Of a stretch of DNA of 64,000 nt, positions 1 to 8,084 are shown one piece after another (the stretch's first letter is position 1; each line of letters opens with the position of its first letter). The stretch covers positions 16,949 through 80,948 of the forward strand of contig JAVHWA010000025.1 of the NCBI GenBank assembly GCA_032160165.1, given 5' to 3'. The DNA is from QHXM01 sp032160165 (GTDB lineage Bacteria > Acidobacteriota > Blastocatellia > Pyrinomonadales > Pyrinomonadaceae). The notes below the pieces were generated by a model. It saw only the letters and a program-made list of their open reading frames with translations, did no database searches and was not told the origin of the DNA. The translations under genes were made by a program, and so were the position numbers.

Positions 1-1386
1 GGATTCAAGAAGCGCGATGTCATCATCGATGTTGAAGAGCTAAAGCCGCGAGAGATGCGATACGGCGGTGGCTATTCGACAGACAACGGGCCGCTTGGGT
101 TCTTCGATATCCGCAACCTCAATTTGTTTGGAAAGCTGAGACAGGGCGCGTTCCGCGTTCGCGCCAGCCGGCGGCAGCAAATAGTCCGCCTCGAGTATCT
201 CGATCCGCGCTTTCAACGCTATGGGGACAATCAATTCGCGCCGCTTGCGCTCTCTGCACAATACCAGCGCGATACGACCGTAACTCGCTTCTTCCGTTCC
301 ACCATCGATCGCGGGGCTTTTGGCATCGTGCAGCGACTGGATAAGGATGGAAAACCAATAGACGAGTTCGGACAACCCGCCGGCGAGCCGACCATCAATC
401 GTTTCACCATCAACGCCGAGACGCAACGTGTCCTTGATCGCAACACGCGCAGCGTTTTGTTTCTGCGCTACAGCTACGAAGACGTCCGACTCTACAACAT
501 CAACAGCCTGCTTATCGCGTCGATCCTCAGACCTGACCGAGCGATTCGACTTTCCAGATTCGGCGCCACATACGTACGCGATACGCGGAACAGCCAGTTT
601 GATACTCAACGCGGGGACTTCCTCACACTGGATTACTCTCTCGCTTTGAGTCAGCTCGGCGGCAATCTTTCCTTCAACAAATTCCAGGTGAATTACCGGC
701 GGTACTATCAGCTGAAACAGGTCAGAGGCACAGTGCTGGCAGGCAATGTCACGCTTGGACTGGCCAATCTTTTCAATCCGCGCGATCGCAACGACAACGG
801 CGTGATTGACGACATCGATAAGACGCTTCCTATCAGCGAGCGGTTCTTCGCCGGAGGTTCCACGACGTTGCGCGGGTTCGGATTCGAGGAAGCAGGCCCA
901 CGAGTCGCTGTGCCGGAGTGTTTTCTTCAGTCGCCCATCCCAGGCGGGTGTGGCATCTTCCGCAATCAAAAACGTGAGCTTATTCAACTGGATCCGTTCA
1001 CAGTTCCTATCGGCGGCAACGCCCTTGCGGTGGTAAATCTGGAGGCGCGAACATCGCTGACCAAAGTCTTCCAGGTCGTGCCCTTCTACGATGGGGGCAA
1101 TGTGTTTCGGCGCGTGGGAGACATTTTCGGGCGCGGCGCTAGTGCGGAAGACGATCCCATGGCAACCCTGGCTGAGCGAATCAACGCGCACAACCGGCAC
1201 GCGCGTTGGACCCACACGGTCGGCCTGGGTCTGGGAATTAAGACGCCCCTGGGGGGGACGCTTTCGGTCGACTATGGCTGGTTGCTGAATCCGCCGGAGT
1301 TTCTAATCCCGCAGGCGACTGGCGATCCGGCCATTTTTCGTCCCAAGCGCGGGCAGCTTCACTTCCGATTCACGCGAGCATTCTGA
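1..1386 (+). CDS. BamA/TamA-family outer membrane protein (Omp85), 5' partial
   Basis: The reading frame is open from the first base, so the start and the N-terminal POTRA domains lie outside the window; about 461 residues are visible. The visible part is a C-terminal beta-barrel. It contains an LRGF motif in a long loop (the Omp85 L6 [VI]RGF signature, preceded by FFAGGST), alternating beta-strand sequence throughout, and a terminal strand ending in phenylalanine (FRFTRAF), the usual signal recognised by the BAM machinery. Omp85 barrels insert or translocate outer-membrane proteins. An insert just before the RGF motif reads DRNDNGVIDD and resembles an EF-hand-type calcium loop. A SurA-like gene follows after 33 bases, which fits an outer-membrane biogenesis operon. 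BamA and TamA cannot be told apart without the N-terminus. Confidence 0.85.
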   Translation, partial: GFKKRDVIIDVEELKPREMRYGGGYSTDNGPLGFFDIRNLNLFGKLRQGAFRVRASRRQQIVRLEYLDPRFQRYGDNQFAPLALSAQYQRDTTVTRFFRSTIDRGAFGIVQRLDKDGKPIDEFGQPAGEPTINRFTINAETQRVLDRNTRSVLFLRYSYEDVRLYNINSLLIASILRPDRAIRLSRFGATYVRDTRNSQFDTQRGDFLTLDYSLALSQLGGNLSFNKFQVNYRRYYQLKQVRGTVLAGNVTLGLANLFNPRDRNDNGVIDDIDKTLPISERFFAGGSTTLRGFGFEEAGPRVAVPECFLQSPIPGGCGIFRNQKRELIQLDPFTVPIGGNALAVVNLEARTSLTKVFQVVPFYDGGNVFRRVGDIFGRGASAEDDPMATLAERINAHNRHARWTHTVGLGLGIKTPLGGTLSVDYGWLLNPPEFLIPQATGDPAIFRPKRGQLHFRFTRAF

Positions 1387-1387
1387 G

Positions 1388-1519
1388 AAGGCAAAAGGAA
1401 AAAGGCAAAAGGAAAAAGTATGAAGAAGAGAACAGCGCCCTTCAGGAAGAGCGGACCGACCCCTGGAATATGGCTGCGGATTGTTTCCTTTTTCCTTTTA
1501 CCTTTTTCCTTTTTCCTTG
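1388..1519. repeat. Purine-word inverted repeat around the start of the SurA-like gene
   Basis: The left arm (1388-1418) is built of AAGGCAAAAGGAAAAA words. The right arm (1484-1519) is the reverse complement, TTTCCTTTTTCC and TTTTACC words. The left arm covers the ribosome-binding region; the right arm is inside the coding sequence and encodes the signal-peptide core. The same words recur in the hairpin at 27993-28076. Confidence 0.8.
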
Positions 1520-2145
1520 CTGGGCCGCAGGCCCGAGCGCAGGATGTGGTGGATAAGATGGTGGCGACGGTAAACAGCGGCGGCGTTCGTCCCGCGCTTA
1601 TCACATACTCCGATCTGCTGTGGCAGTTGGCGCTCGAGCCCGAGACGCCACTTCAGAATCCAAACTCGGAGAATCTAAACCGCGCCTTGAATACCCTCAT
1701 CAGCCAGCGCCTGATCTTGCAGGAGGCGGAGAAGCTACCCACCATAGCTCCCAGCGACGTGGAAATCGCGGACAAGTTGAACGAGCTCATCAAACGCTTT
1801 CCATCACAATCGGAGTTTTATCAACGCATAGAACGCGTCGGGCTCAAATCCGACTCTGAGCAATTGAAAGAGATCGTACGCCAGCGGGTTGCTATCGAGA
1901 AGTACCTGGACTTTCGCTTTCGCTCGTTCACGGTCGTCACCGAAAAGGAAGTCAGCGATTACTATCGAGATGTTTGGGTACCGCGACTGCGCCGACAGCA
2001 GCCAGGACGACTGGTGCCGGAGCCCAGGGAAGTGCAAAAGGAGATCGAGCAGGAGTTGCGGGAAAGCAAGATCGAATCAGAGACCGATGAATTCCTGGAC
2101 AGCGCTCGCGAGCGGGCCGAGATTACGATTCTTAACCCAGTCTGA
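1420..2145 (+). CDS. SurA-like periplasmic chaperone, no PPIase domain
   Basis: A 241-residue exported protein. The N-terminus is basic and then strongly hydrophobic (FFLLPFSFFLAG) and ends in an ARAQ-type signal peptidase site near residue 40. The mature part matches the SurA N-terminal chaperone fold: VNSGGVRPALITYSDL, then ALNTLISQRLILQEAEKL, then a helix-rich tail. No parvulin PPIase domain is present; full SurA is about 430 residues. It lies 33 bases downstream of the Omp85 gene, so a role in escorting outer-membrane proteins is inferred. The start ATG follows AGGAAAAAG, which is itself part of a short-word repeat. The complement of the same repeat encodes the hydrophobic core of the signal peptide. 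Confidence 0.75.
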   Translation: MKKRTAPFRKSGPTPGIWLRIVSFFLLPFSFFLAGPQARAQDVVDKMVATVNSGGVRPALITYSDLLWQLALEPETPLQNPNSENLNRALNTLISQRLILQEAEKLPTIAPSDVEIADKLNELIKRFPSQSEFYQRIERVGLKSDSEQLKEIVRQRVAIEKYLDFRFRSFTVVTEKEVSDYYRDVWVPRLRRQQPGRLVPEPREVQKEIEQELRESKIESETDEFLDSARERAEITILNPV

Positions 2146-2244
2146 CGTGTGCTATTGGCGCGTGGTTGGCGAACATTGTCAAAACGGCGCCGGCAGGTCT
2201 ACTCTTGATTCGCCTGCAGTCTCTCGCAATTTGGAGGTTGTATC

Positions 2245-2505
2245 ATGCTCAAGAACGCGAAACTGATCCTCGCCGCCATAGCCTTACTGATCGCTGGCCT
2301 GGTCGTTTGGGCGCTTGTTGGCGTCATCATCACCATCGTAAAGTTCCTGCTCTTGCTGGCTGTCATACTGTTCGGCGTTTCCATCTTCAGAAAACTCTCC
2401 GGTAAATCGAAGCCTCGCGAACTCGATGAGAACGACTCTGACAAAGAGCTGGCGGAAGCCATGCGACAGTTGGAAGAGATCAGGCGAAAGCAGCTCATCA
2501 AGTAG
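2245..2505 (+). CDS. Small membrane protein with charged cytoplasmic tail
   Basis: An 86-residue protein preceded by a good ribosome-binding site (TTGGAGG, 2230-2236). Residues 5-50 form one long or two adjacent hydrophobic segments (LILAAIALLIAGLVVWAL, then FLLLLAVILFGVSIF). A highly charged, probably helical tail of about 35 residues follows, ending in EEIRRKQLIK. No family was recognised. It lies between the SurA-like gene and a HEAT-like exported protein, all in the same direction. Confidence 0.65.
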   Translation: MLKNAKLILAAIALLIAGLVVWALVGVIITIVKFLLLLAVILFGVSIFRKLSGKSKPRELDENDSDKELAEAMRQLEEIRRKQLIK

Positions 2506-2518
2506 ATCGGTACTTGCC

Positions 2519-3394
2519 ATGATGAGAGTGCTTCTTACCGTTGTTCTGATAATCAGCTCCGCGATCGTCGTCTTTGCCCAGGATAGCGATGTTCTGGATC
2601 TTGCCTTAAGGAGTCCGCGCGGGGAAACGGTGCAGAATCCTGACGGTAGTTATAGGTCTCCCAAATATGGCGATCATTTGCTTGAACAAGCCGTCGAACA
2701 GCTCTCACAGTATCCGCGTCCGTGGACAGTGCCGAGGCTAATCACCTGGTATCGGCGCACAAGCACTGGAAAAACCAGAGCGTATTTACTGCGCGCCCTG
2801 GCGGTTAGTCGCGACGCGCGAGCGGCGATAGTTCTGGGAGAATCGTTGAAGGACGATTCGCTTGATGTGCGCGTCGCCGCCTCGTATGGGTTATTGGATT
2901 ACTTCATGCCGGTAGCGATCTTTGGCGGGACCGAGCAACACATGCTCGCTGTGCAAGAGTGGTGGGAACAAAATCGCGAACGACTTAAAACAGAAGAAGT
3001 CAGGTCCGAATTCGGAATCTCGGATCCGATTAGTTTGGACTCAGCCATTCCATCAGCTGACCCGGCGAAGTATGAAAGCGTCCGTGATGGTAGTGACTGG
3101 CGGAATCCCTATCTTGTCATCCGGCCCGACGGCGTTGAACTATTTGCCGGCTCGCCGGTAAGTCAGCGTAGGATTGTTTCGACGGATGAGTTGGCCAGGA
3201 CTTTAGCAAAGTTGCCGCTAAGTGCCTGGCCCTACGGTCGAGTGGTTGCGATGCAGACCGTTGGGTTGCGCAATGGATTTTTCGGCAGTGAGGTTTGGCA
3301 GAAGGATGAGCAAATCATTACCAGGAACCGAAGCGAAACTGAGCGGATCATGAAATCCTTAGAAGTGGCCATTCGATTGTGGCCATCGAATTAA
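2519..3394 (+). CDS. Exported HEAT-repeat-like protein
   Basis: A 291-residue protein. The frame is open further upstream, but the start is placed at the double ATG at 2519/2522 because a clear signal peptide follows (MRVLLTVVLIISSAIVVFAQ). The middle part has paired helices of the HEAT/PBS-lyase type: TRAYLLRALAVSRDARAAIVLGES, then DSLDVRVAASYGLLDYF. Such repeats act as protein-binding scaffolds. The C-terminal half is not recognised. It starts 13 bases after the previous small membrane protein gene and is probably co-transcribed with it. Specific function unknown. Confidence 0.6.
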   Translation: MMRVLLTVVLIISSAIVVFAQDSDVLDLALRSPRGETVQNPDGSYRSPKYGDHLLEQAVEQLSQYPRPWTVPRLITWYRRTSTGKTRAYLLRALAVSRDARAAIVLGESLKDDSLDVRVAASYGLLDYFMPVAIFGGTEQHMLAVQEWWEQNRERLKTEEVRSEFGISDPISLDSAIPSADPAKYESVRDGSDWRNPYLVIRPDGVELFAGSPVSQRRIVSTDELARTLAKLPLSAWPYGRVVAMQTVGLRNGFFGSEVWQKDEQIITRNRSETERIMKSLEVAIRLWPSN

Positions 3395-3468
3395 CATACT
3401 TCCTCTTACATAATTGGCCTGACTTCTTACTTGATCAGAATTCGGATTAGATTCATAATTCTCGGGCG

Positions 3469-3834
3469 ATGAGTGAGGGGACTACTGACAATTTGCCGGA
3501 CGCGCATTCGTTCGAGGACCGCGTCTTCGCGCGCTTCGATGCTATTGATTCGCGCTTGGATGGGGTTGAGTCGCGATTGTCCGCATTGGAGAGCCAAGCT
3601 GAAAGGCGCGCTCTCGAAACCAGGCCGATTTGGGAAAGAGCTCTGGCAGGGATAGGCGAGGTAAAATCGGAGATAGTCGAAGTTAAAGAGCGGCTTACCT
3701 CACTGGAGCACCTTTCACATCAAATGGTGCGCAAGATCGACGTCTTAAGCAGGGACATGCTCACATTACGAGCAGATCAGGCAGGTCTGGAAGATCGTCT
3801 TGATAAACTCGACTCTGAACCTGCAAAGTCGTAG
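3469..3834 (+). CDS. Short coiled-coil protein
   Basis: A 121-residue soluble, acidic protein without signal peptide. Residues 18-50 (FARFDAIDSRLDGVESRLSAL) and 65-115 (VKSEIVEVKERLTSLE, then LRADQAGLEDRLDKLD) show regular heptad spacing of hydrophobic residues, so a dimeric or trimeric coiled coil is likely. No family was recognised. It precedes the patatin gene by 73 bases on the same strand. The ribosome-binding site is weak. Confidence 0.55.
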   Translation: MSEGTTDNLPDAHSFEDRVFARFDAIDSRLDGVESRLSALESQAERRALETRPIWERALAGIGEVKSEIVEVKERLTSLEHLSHQMVRKIDVLSRDMLTLRADQAGLEDRLDKLDSEPAKS

Positions 3835-3907
3835 CTAGCTATCTTCTCTCCCCGAACGATCTCATACGACATTCCTTCTTCACCTTTGACCCTGAATTCC
3901 GCATCTC

Positions 3908-4795
3908 ATGGCGATCGATGACATCAGGAAGGACCACAGACCGCGCGTAGGGCTGGCGCTTTCGGGCGGTGTGGCCCGCGGTATCGCGCATGTCGGTGTT
4001 CTCCGCGTTCTCGAAGAAAACAAAATCCCGGTCGATTACATCGCAGGTACTTCGGCCGGCTCGCTGCTGGCGGCCGCATACGCGGCGGGCATGCCCCTGG
4101 ACGAGATTGCCGCTATCAGTCGCTCTATGCGGTGGCGCGATGTCGGACGAATGACGCTCTCGCGCCTCGGTGTGCAGTCGAACGCGCGAATGGAAGAGTT
4201 CGTTCGTGCTCGCCTCCCAGTCAAACGCTTTGAGGAGCTGCGCATTCCACTTGCCGTCGTGGCCACGGACCTGAAATCCGGCTCCGCCGTGATCATCACG
4301 GAAGGCGACGTGGCGTTCGCGGTGCGCGCGAGTTGCGCACTGCCTGGCTGGTATGTTCCGGTCACTGACGACCATGGACGACAGTTGATTGATGGCGGAT
4401 TGGTGGCAAACATCCCTACCGCCGCAGTCCGCAACCTTGGCGCCGACATCGTGATCGCGGTCGACGTCAACAGCGAGGGCGCAAAGTTCATCGGACCTCC
4501 TCATTCTGTCATCGGCGTGCTGCTGCAGGCCATAATGGTGGTGCAACGCACCGCGGCCATTCATCAACTTCACGACGCTGATCTGGTCATCCGGCCAAAG
4601 ACGGGCCATATACGGTGGGACGATATGGGCCGCGCCGACGAACTGATCTCACTCGGCGAAGAGGCGGCGCGGATTACAATTGAAAGAATCAAACATCTGA
4701 TCGAACCGCCGGTCGAGCCTCCGCAAAAGTGGTATCAACTCCGCCGCCGCCGCGCGGAGGAAGAAGACAAACGCCGCTTCTCTCCGCTGAGATAA
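3908..4795 (+). CDS. Patatin-like phospholipase (RssA/NTE type)
   Basis: A 295-residue protein, the usual length for bacterial single-domain patatins. It has the oxyanion-hole motif GLALSGGVARG near residue 15, the nucleophile elbow GTSAGS (serine near residue 50) and the catalytic aspartate in DGGLVANIP near residue 162. Patatins are Ser-Asp dyad lipid acyl hydrolases. There is no signal peptide, so it is predicted cytoplasmic or membrane-associated. The C-terminal tail is rich in Arg and Glu. Substrate unknown. Confidence 0.88.
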   Translation: MAIDDIRKDHRPRVGLALSGGVARGIAHVGVLRVLEENKIPVDYIAGTSAGSLLAAAYAAGMPLDEIAAISRSMRWRDVGRMTLSRLGVQSNARMEEFVRARLPVKRFEELRIPLAVVATDLKSGSAVIITEGDVAFAVRASCALPGWYVPVTDDHGRQLIDGGLVANIPTAAVRNLGADIVIAVDVNSEGAKFIGPPHSVIGVLLQAIMVVQRTAAIHQLHDADLVIRPKTGHIRWDDMGRADELISLGEEAARITIERIKHLIEPPVEPPQKWYQLRRRRAEEEDKRRFSPLR

Positions 4796-4822
4796 CTTAC
4801 GCGAACGCCCCAGCTCCGAGGC

Positions 4823-4974
4823 TGTCCAAAGTTCAAGGTCCACAGTCCAAAGTCAAAAACTGTTCAACGTTCAATGTTCAACGTTCAATGTTAGAGACTC
4901 GACGCTGAAGTTAAAGTAAACATCATGCGCTCGACTTTGGACTTCGGACCTTGGACCTTGGACACACCGGGGAT
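4823..4974. repeat. Short-word inverted repeat array (GTCCAAA / TTCAACG words)
   Basis: The spacer between the patatin and PBP genes holds GTCCAAAG, TTCAAGGTCC and AGTCCAAAGTC. A tandem run of TTCAACG/TTCAATG words follows, and then the complement TTTGGACTTCGGACCTTGGACCTTGGACA. The two ends can pair into a long imperfect hairpin. The same words recur at 7676, 8926, 23261 and 25212. Confidence 0.85.
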
Positions 4975-5080
4975 GACGGAATCTGGCGCCAATTGGTCGT
5001 TTATCTAGAGCGAAGGACTAAATTGGATCGAATAAGGAGCGGAAGCGCGCAGGCATTGACTGCTACCGCAAAATACTCGC

Positions 5081-7624
5081 ATGGCGATAGAGGTAGTATC
5101 AATTGTGGAGAATCGCCGTCGTCGCAAGCGAAACGGTGAAAAGCGTTCGAACCGTCGCCTCGCGAGCCCACGCAAACGTCGGAGGTACCTTCGCTGGTTT
5201 CTCGCCGTAACGACGCTCCTCATCGCCGCTGGAACAACCTTCTTCATCTACTCCTATCGGTACTACGCTCAAATTGTCGATGCGCGTCTGAAGAACGGTT
5301 ACTTAACCAGCCGCGCCGGTATCTACGCCGCACCTCGAACGCTTCGCGCAGGACAATATATTTCAAAGGAGCGTCTGGTCGAACTTCTACGCCGGGCGGG
5401 ATATCTCGAGTCCGATGCCAGCGACGTCTGGAGCGGAAGCTTTACGGCGCAGGACGATAACATCGAGATTCGTCCCCGGCGCTCTTCGACCAACTCACCG
5501 GGAGTCGTTCGTGTTCGATTGGATGCCAAAGACCGCATCGCAGAACTGAGTGGCGACATGGGAGTGACGCTCGAAGCTTATGCGCTCGAGCCCGAAATCC
5601 TGACGACTGACTCGATGATGAAAACGAGTAAGCGTCCTCAGCTTGCATACAGAGACATTCCTCCGGTACTCGCACACGCGATCCTTTCGATCGAAGATCG
5701 CCGATTCTTCGAACACAGCGGGGTGGATATTTGGGGCGTAGCTCGCGCCCTTTGGCGCAATACAGCGGACGATGAAACGGCGCAGGGCGGCTCAACCATT
5801 ACCCAGCAACTGGTGAAGAATACCTTTCTCACACCCGAGCGCACGTTTCGGCGTAAGTTTGCGGAAGCAATGACGGCGCTGGCGCTTGAACGCCGCATGT
5901 CGAAAGAAGATATCTTTGCGCTCTATTGCAACGAGATCTACCTCGGGCAACGCGGCGCGCTGAGTGTGCGCGGCGTCGACCAGGCCGCGCATGTTTATTT
6001 CGGCAAGGAGCTGCACGATTTATCTCTCGCCGAAAGCGCTACCATAGCCGGCCTGATTCAAAGTCCGAACCATTACGCACCCGATCGTCATCCCGAAGCG
6101 GCGACGGCGCGTCGCAACACCGTCCTCGGCACCATGCTGCGCGATAACTTCATAACGCACGAGGAAGCCAGGGCGGCCACGCAGGAGACGCTCGCCGTGG
6201 CGCCACTCGATGATGCTGAAGGATCTACAGCGCCCTACTTCATCGACTATGTAAATCGTCTAATCGAGTCGAAGATCGGCCCGGATTACAAGCCAGGGGA
6301 CCTGCGAATTCACACGACCATCGATTTGGATTTGCAGCAACTCGCTGAGGCTGCAATCAAGAAGCAACTGGAACGGCTGGACGGTCTCTATAAGAAGCGC
6401 GACGTCAAGCCGCAGGCCGCACTGGTTGCCATCGACCCCAGGACGGGAGATGTGCTCGCGATGGTCGGAGGTCGCAACTATGCCAGGTCGCAATTGAACC
6501 GCGCGACCGACGCGCAGCGTCAACCGGGATCTGTTTTTAAACCCATAGTGTACTCGGCCGCGTTGGACCGGGGGCTATCGCCGATCGAGATGTACAAGGA
6601 CGCGCCGCAGGAGTTCATCTATGCCGGCAATGCAAGATATCGCCCTTCGAATTACGGGGGCGGGTTTTCCATGCGTGAGGTAATGATGAGGACAGGCCTG
6701 GTCCGCTCGCTCAACGTGGTTACGGTCGATGTTGCTATGCGGACAGGGCTCCCGCGAGTGGCACGCATGGCGGAAAGCTTTGGACTGCCAAAGTCCGAAC
6801 CTTATCCCTCTCTCGCTCTGGGGACGACGGAAGCAACTCCGTTGGCTGTGGCTTCTGCTTATACCGCGTTCGCAAACCACGGCGAACGAGTTGAACCGAA
6901 CGTGATCGCGCGCGTAACCGATTCATCGGGCGCTGAATTGATAAATGAAATTCCGCAAACAAGACCCGTCATAACGCCAACGACGGCATACATGATTACC
7001 GACATGCTCTCCGATGTGATCGATCATGGAACGGCGCGCGGGGCGCGCGGCGCCGTTAAGAATACGGCGATCGCCGGTAAAACGGGGACCTCGCGCGATG
7101 GATGGTTCGTTGGCTATACGCCTAATATGGTGGTCGCTGTTTGGATCGGCTTCGATGATAACCAGCAACTGGGACTAACCGGCGCGGAAGCAGCACTGCC
7201 TGCGTGGACCGAGTTTGTGAGCAACGCCGTCGAGTTGAGACCCGATCTCGGCGGTCGAGCATTTCCACAACCACCGGGCATGACTTTTATCGAGGTTGAT
7301 CCGGAGACCGGGCTTCTCGCGACGGCGTCCTGCCCAAACCATGAACAGGTCGCGGTGCCAATCGCACTTGCACCCAATCTCGAATGCACACTACATGGTG
7401 AAACGATTGAGCCGCCGGGTTGGGATAGAGAGTCCAATGATTCGCGTATCTTAGTTAGTAGCGTCGCGCCAAACGCGCTCACAAAGCCGTCGCCACGTTA
7501 TGCCATTGCAATCGAAAGATTCGGGGCGCCGTCGTTGAAAGCGACCAGAGTTGAAACAGACTCGCAGGGGCAGCACACGCTGGTTAACGAGATGCGGATC
7601 TCGACTTCGAGGCTAAGACGCTAA
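5081..7624 (+). CDS. Bifunctional class A penicillin-binding protein (PBP1b-like)
   Basis: An 847-residue peptidoglycan glycosyltransferase/transpeptidase. It has a very basic cytoplasmic N-terminus and one membrane anchor (about residues 40-60). A UB2H-like domain follows, as in E. coli PBP1b (GIYAAPRTLRAG, ISKERLVELLRRAGY). The GT51 domain has EDRRFFEHSGVD and GGSTITQQLVKN. The transpeptidase domain has the serine in GSVFKP (S484), SLN near residue 550 and GKTGTS (K667). All catalytic motifs are intact. It acts at the periplasmic face of the inner membrane to build cell wall. The UB2H domain suggests regulation by an outer-membrane activator, though none is recognisable here. Confidence 0.93.
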   Translation: MAIEVVSIVENRRRRKRNGEKRSNRRLASPRKRRRYLRWFLAVTTLLIAAGTTFFIYSYRYYAQIVDARLKNGYLTSRAGIYAAPRTLRAGQYISKERLVELLRRAGYLESDASDVWSGSFTAQDDNIEIRPRRSSTNSPGVVRVRLDAKDRIAELSGDMGVTLEAYALEPEILTTDSMMKTSKRPQLAYRDIPPVLAHAILSIEDRRFFEHSGVDIWGVARALWRNTADDETAQGGSTITQQLVKNTFLTPERTFRRKFAEAMTALALERRMSKEDIFALYCNEIYLGQRGALSVRGVDQAAHVYFGKELHDLSLAESATIAGLIQSPNHYAPDRHPEAATARRNTVLGTMLRDNFITHEEARAATQETLAVAPLDDAEGSTAPYFIDYVNRLIESKIGPDYKPGDLRIHTTIDLDLQQLAEAAIKKQLERLDGLYKKRDVKPQAALVAIDPRTGDVLAMVGGRNYARSQLNRATDAQRQPGSVFKPIVYSAALDRGLSPIEMYKDAPQEFIYAGNARYRPSNYGGGFSMREVMMRTGLVRSLNVVTVDVAMRTGLPRVARMAESFGLPKSEPYPSLALGTTEATPLAVASAYTAFANHGERVEPNVIARVTDSSGAELINEIPQTRPVITPTTAYMITDMLSDVIDHGTARGARGAVKNTAIAGKTGTSRDGWFVGYTPNMVVAVWIGFDDNQQLGLTGAEAALPAWTEFVSNAVELRPDLGGRAFPQPPGMTFIEVDPETGLLATASCPNHEQVAVPIALAPNLECTLHGETIEPPGWDRESNDSRILVSSVAPNALTKPSPRYAIAIERFGAPSLKATRVETDSQGQHTLVNEMRISTSRLRR

Positions 7625-7675
7625 CGTCGAGCCGCAGCGACAAAGGCAATCGTGAAGTGCCGAAGGCCGGGGGAG

Positions 7676-7703
7676 CTTGGACATTGGACCTTCGACCTTA
7701 GAC
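7676..7703. repeat. Short-word repeat (TTGGACC type), single arm
   Basis: CTTGGACATTGGACCTTCGACC and the following bases sit in the 82-base spacer between the PBP and acpS stops. They belong to the same word family as the arrays at 4823 and 23261, but only one arm is present. Confidence 0.6.
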
Positions 7704-7706
7704 CCA

Positions 7707-8084
7707 TTACCTTTCCAGCACCACTTGCGCGATTGCATGCTCAGTGGTGTGCGAGATAGAGAGGTGCGCGGCGGTAGCTTCGGATTGTTCGTAGAGCTCA
7801 AGCACCCGGCCGTGAAACATCAGTGTCGGCGCCCCTGTCTCACGCGAACGCACCTCAATATCCTGCCAGGCGATACCTCCGGTCCAACCGGTCTGCAATG
7901 CCTTCAGCGCGGCTTCCTTGGCGGCGAAACGCGCTGCATAATGTTGCGCGGCAACAGCGCCGCGAGCATCACAGTAGGCGCGCTCAAGCTCAGTGTAAAC
8001 ACGCTCCATGAAACGCGGCGTGCGCAAGAGGACTTCGCGAACCCGCCGGACTTCTATGATGTCTATGCCGATTGAAAGTATCAC
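7707..8084 (-). CDS. acpS: Holo-[acyl-carrier-protein] synthase
   Basis: A 125-residue protein of normal AcpS length. It transfers the 4'-phosphopantetheine group of CoA to a serine of acyl carrier protein, activating fatty-acid synthesis. The N-terminus SIGIDIIEVRR carries the magnesium-binding aspartate, and FAAKEAALKAL carries the second conserved signature. The start is GTG at 8084, which gives the family's usual N-terminus. It is divergent from pgeF and the two 5' ends overlap by about 29 bases, so each gene's promoter must lie inside or beyond the other. Convergent with the PBP gene. Confidence 0.93.
   Translation of the reverse strand: MILSIGIDIIEVRRVREVLLRTPRFMERVYTELERAYCDARGAVAAQHYAARFAAKEAALKALQTGWTGGIAWQDIEVRSRETGAPTLMFHGRVLELYEQSEATAAHLSISHTTEHAIAQVVLER

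Noticed and set aside
40..1215. A 391-codon minus-strand frame opposite the BamA-like gene
   Set aside because: It is antisense to an Omp85 barrel with clear motifs, has no recognisable domain and reflects codon bias.
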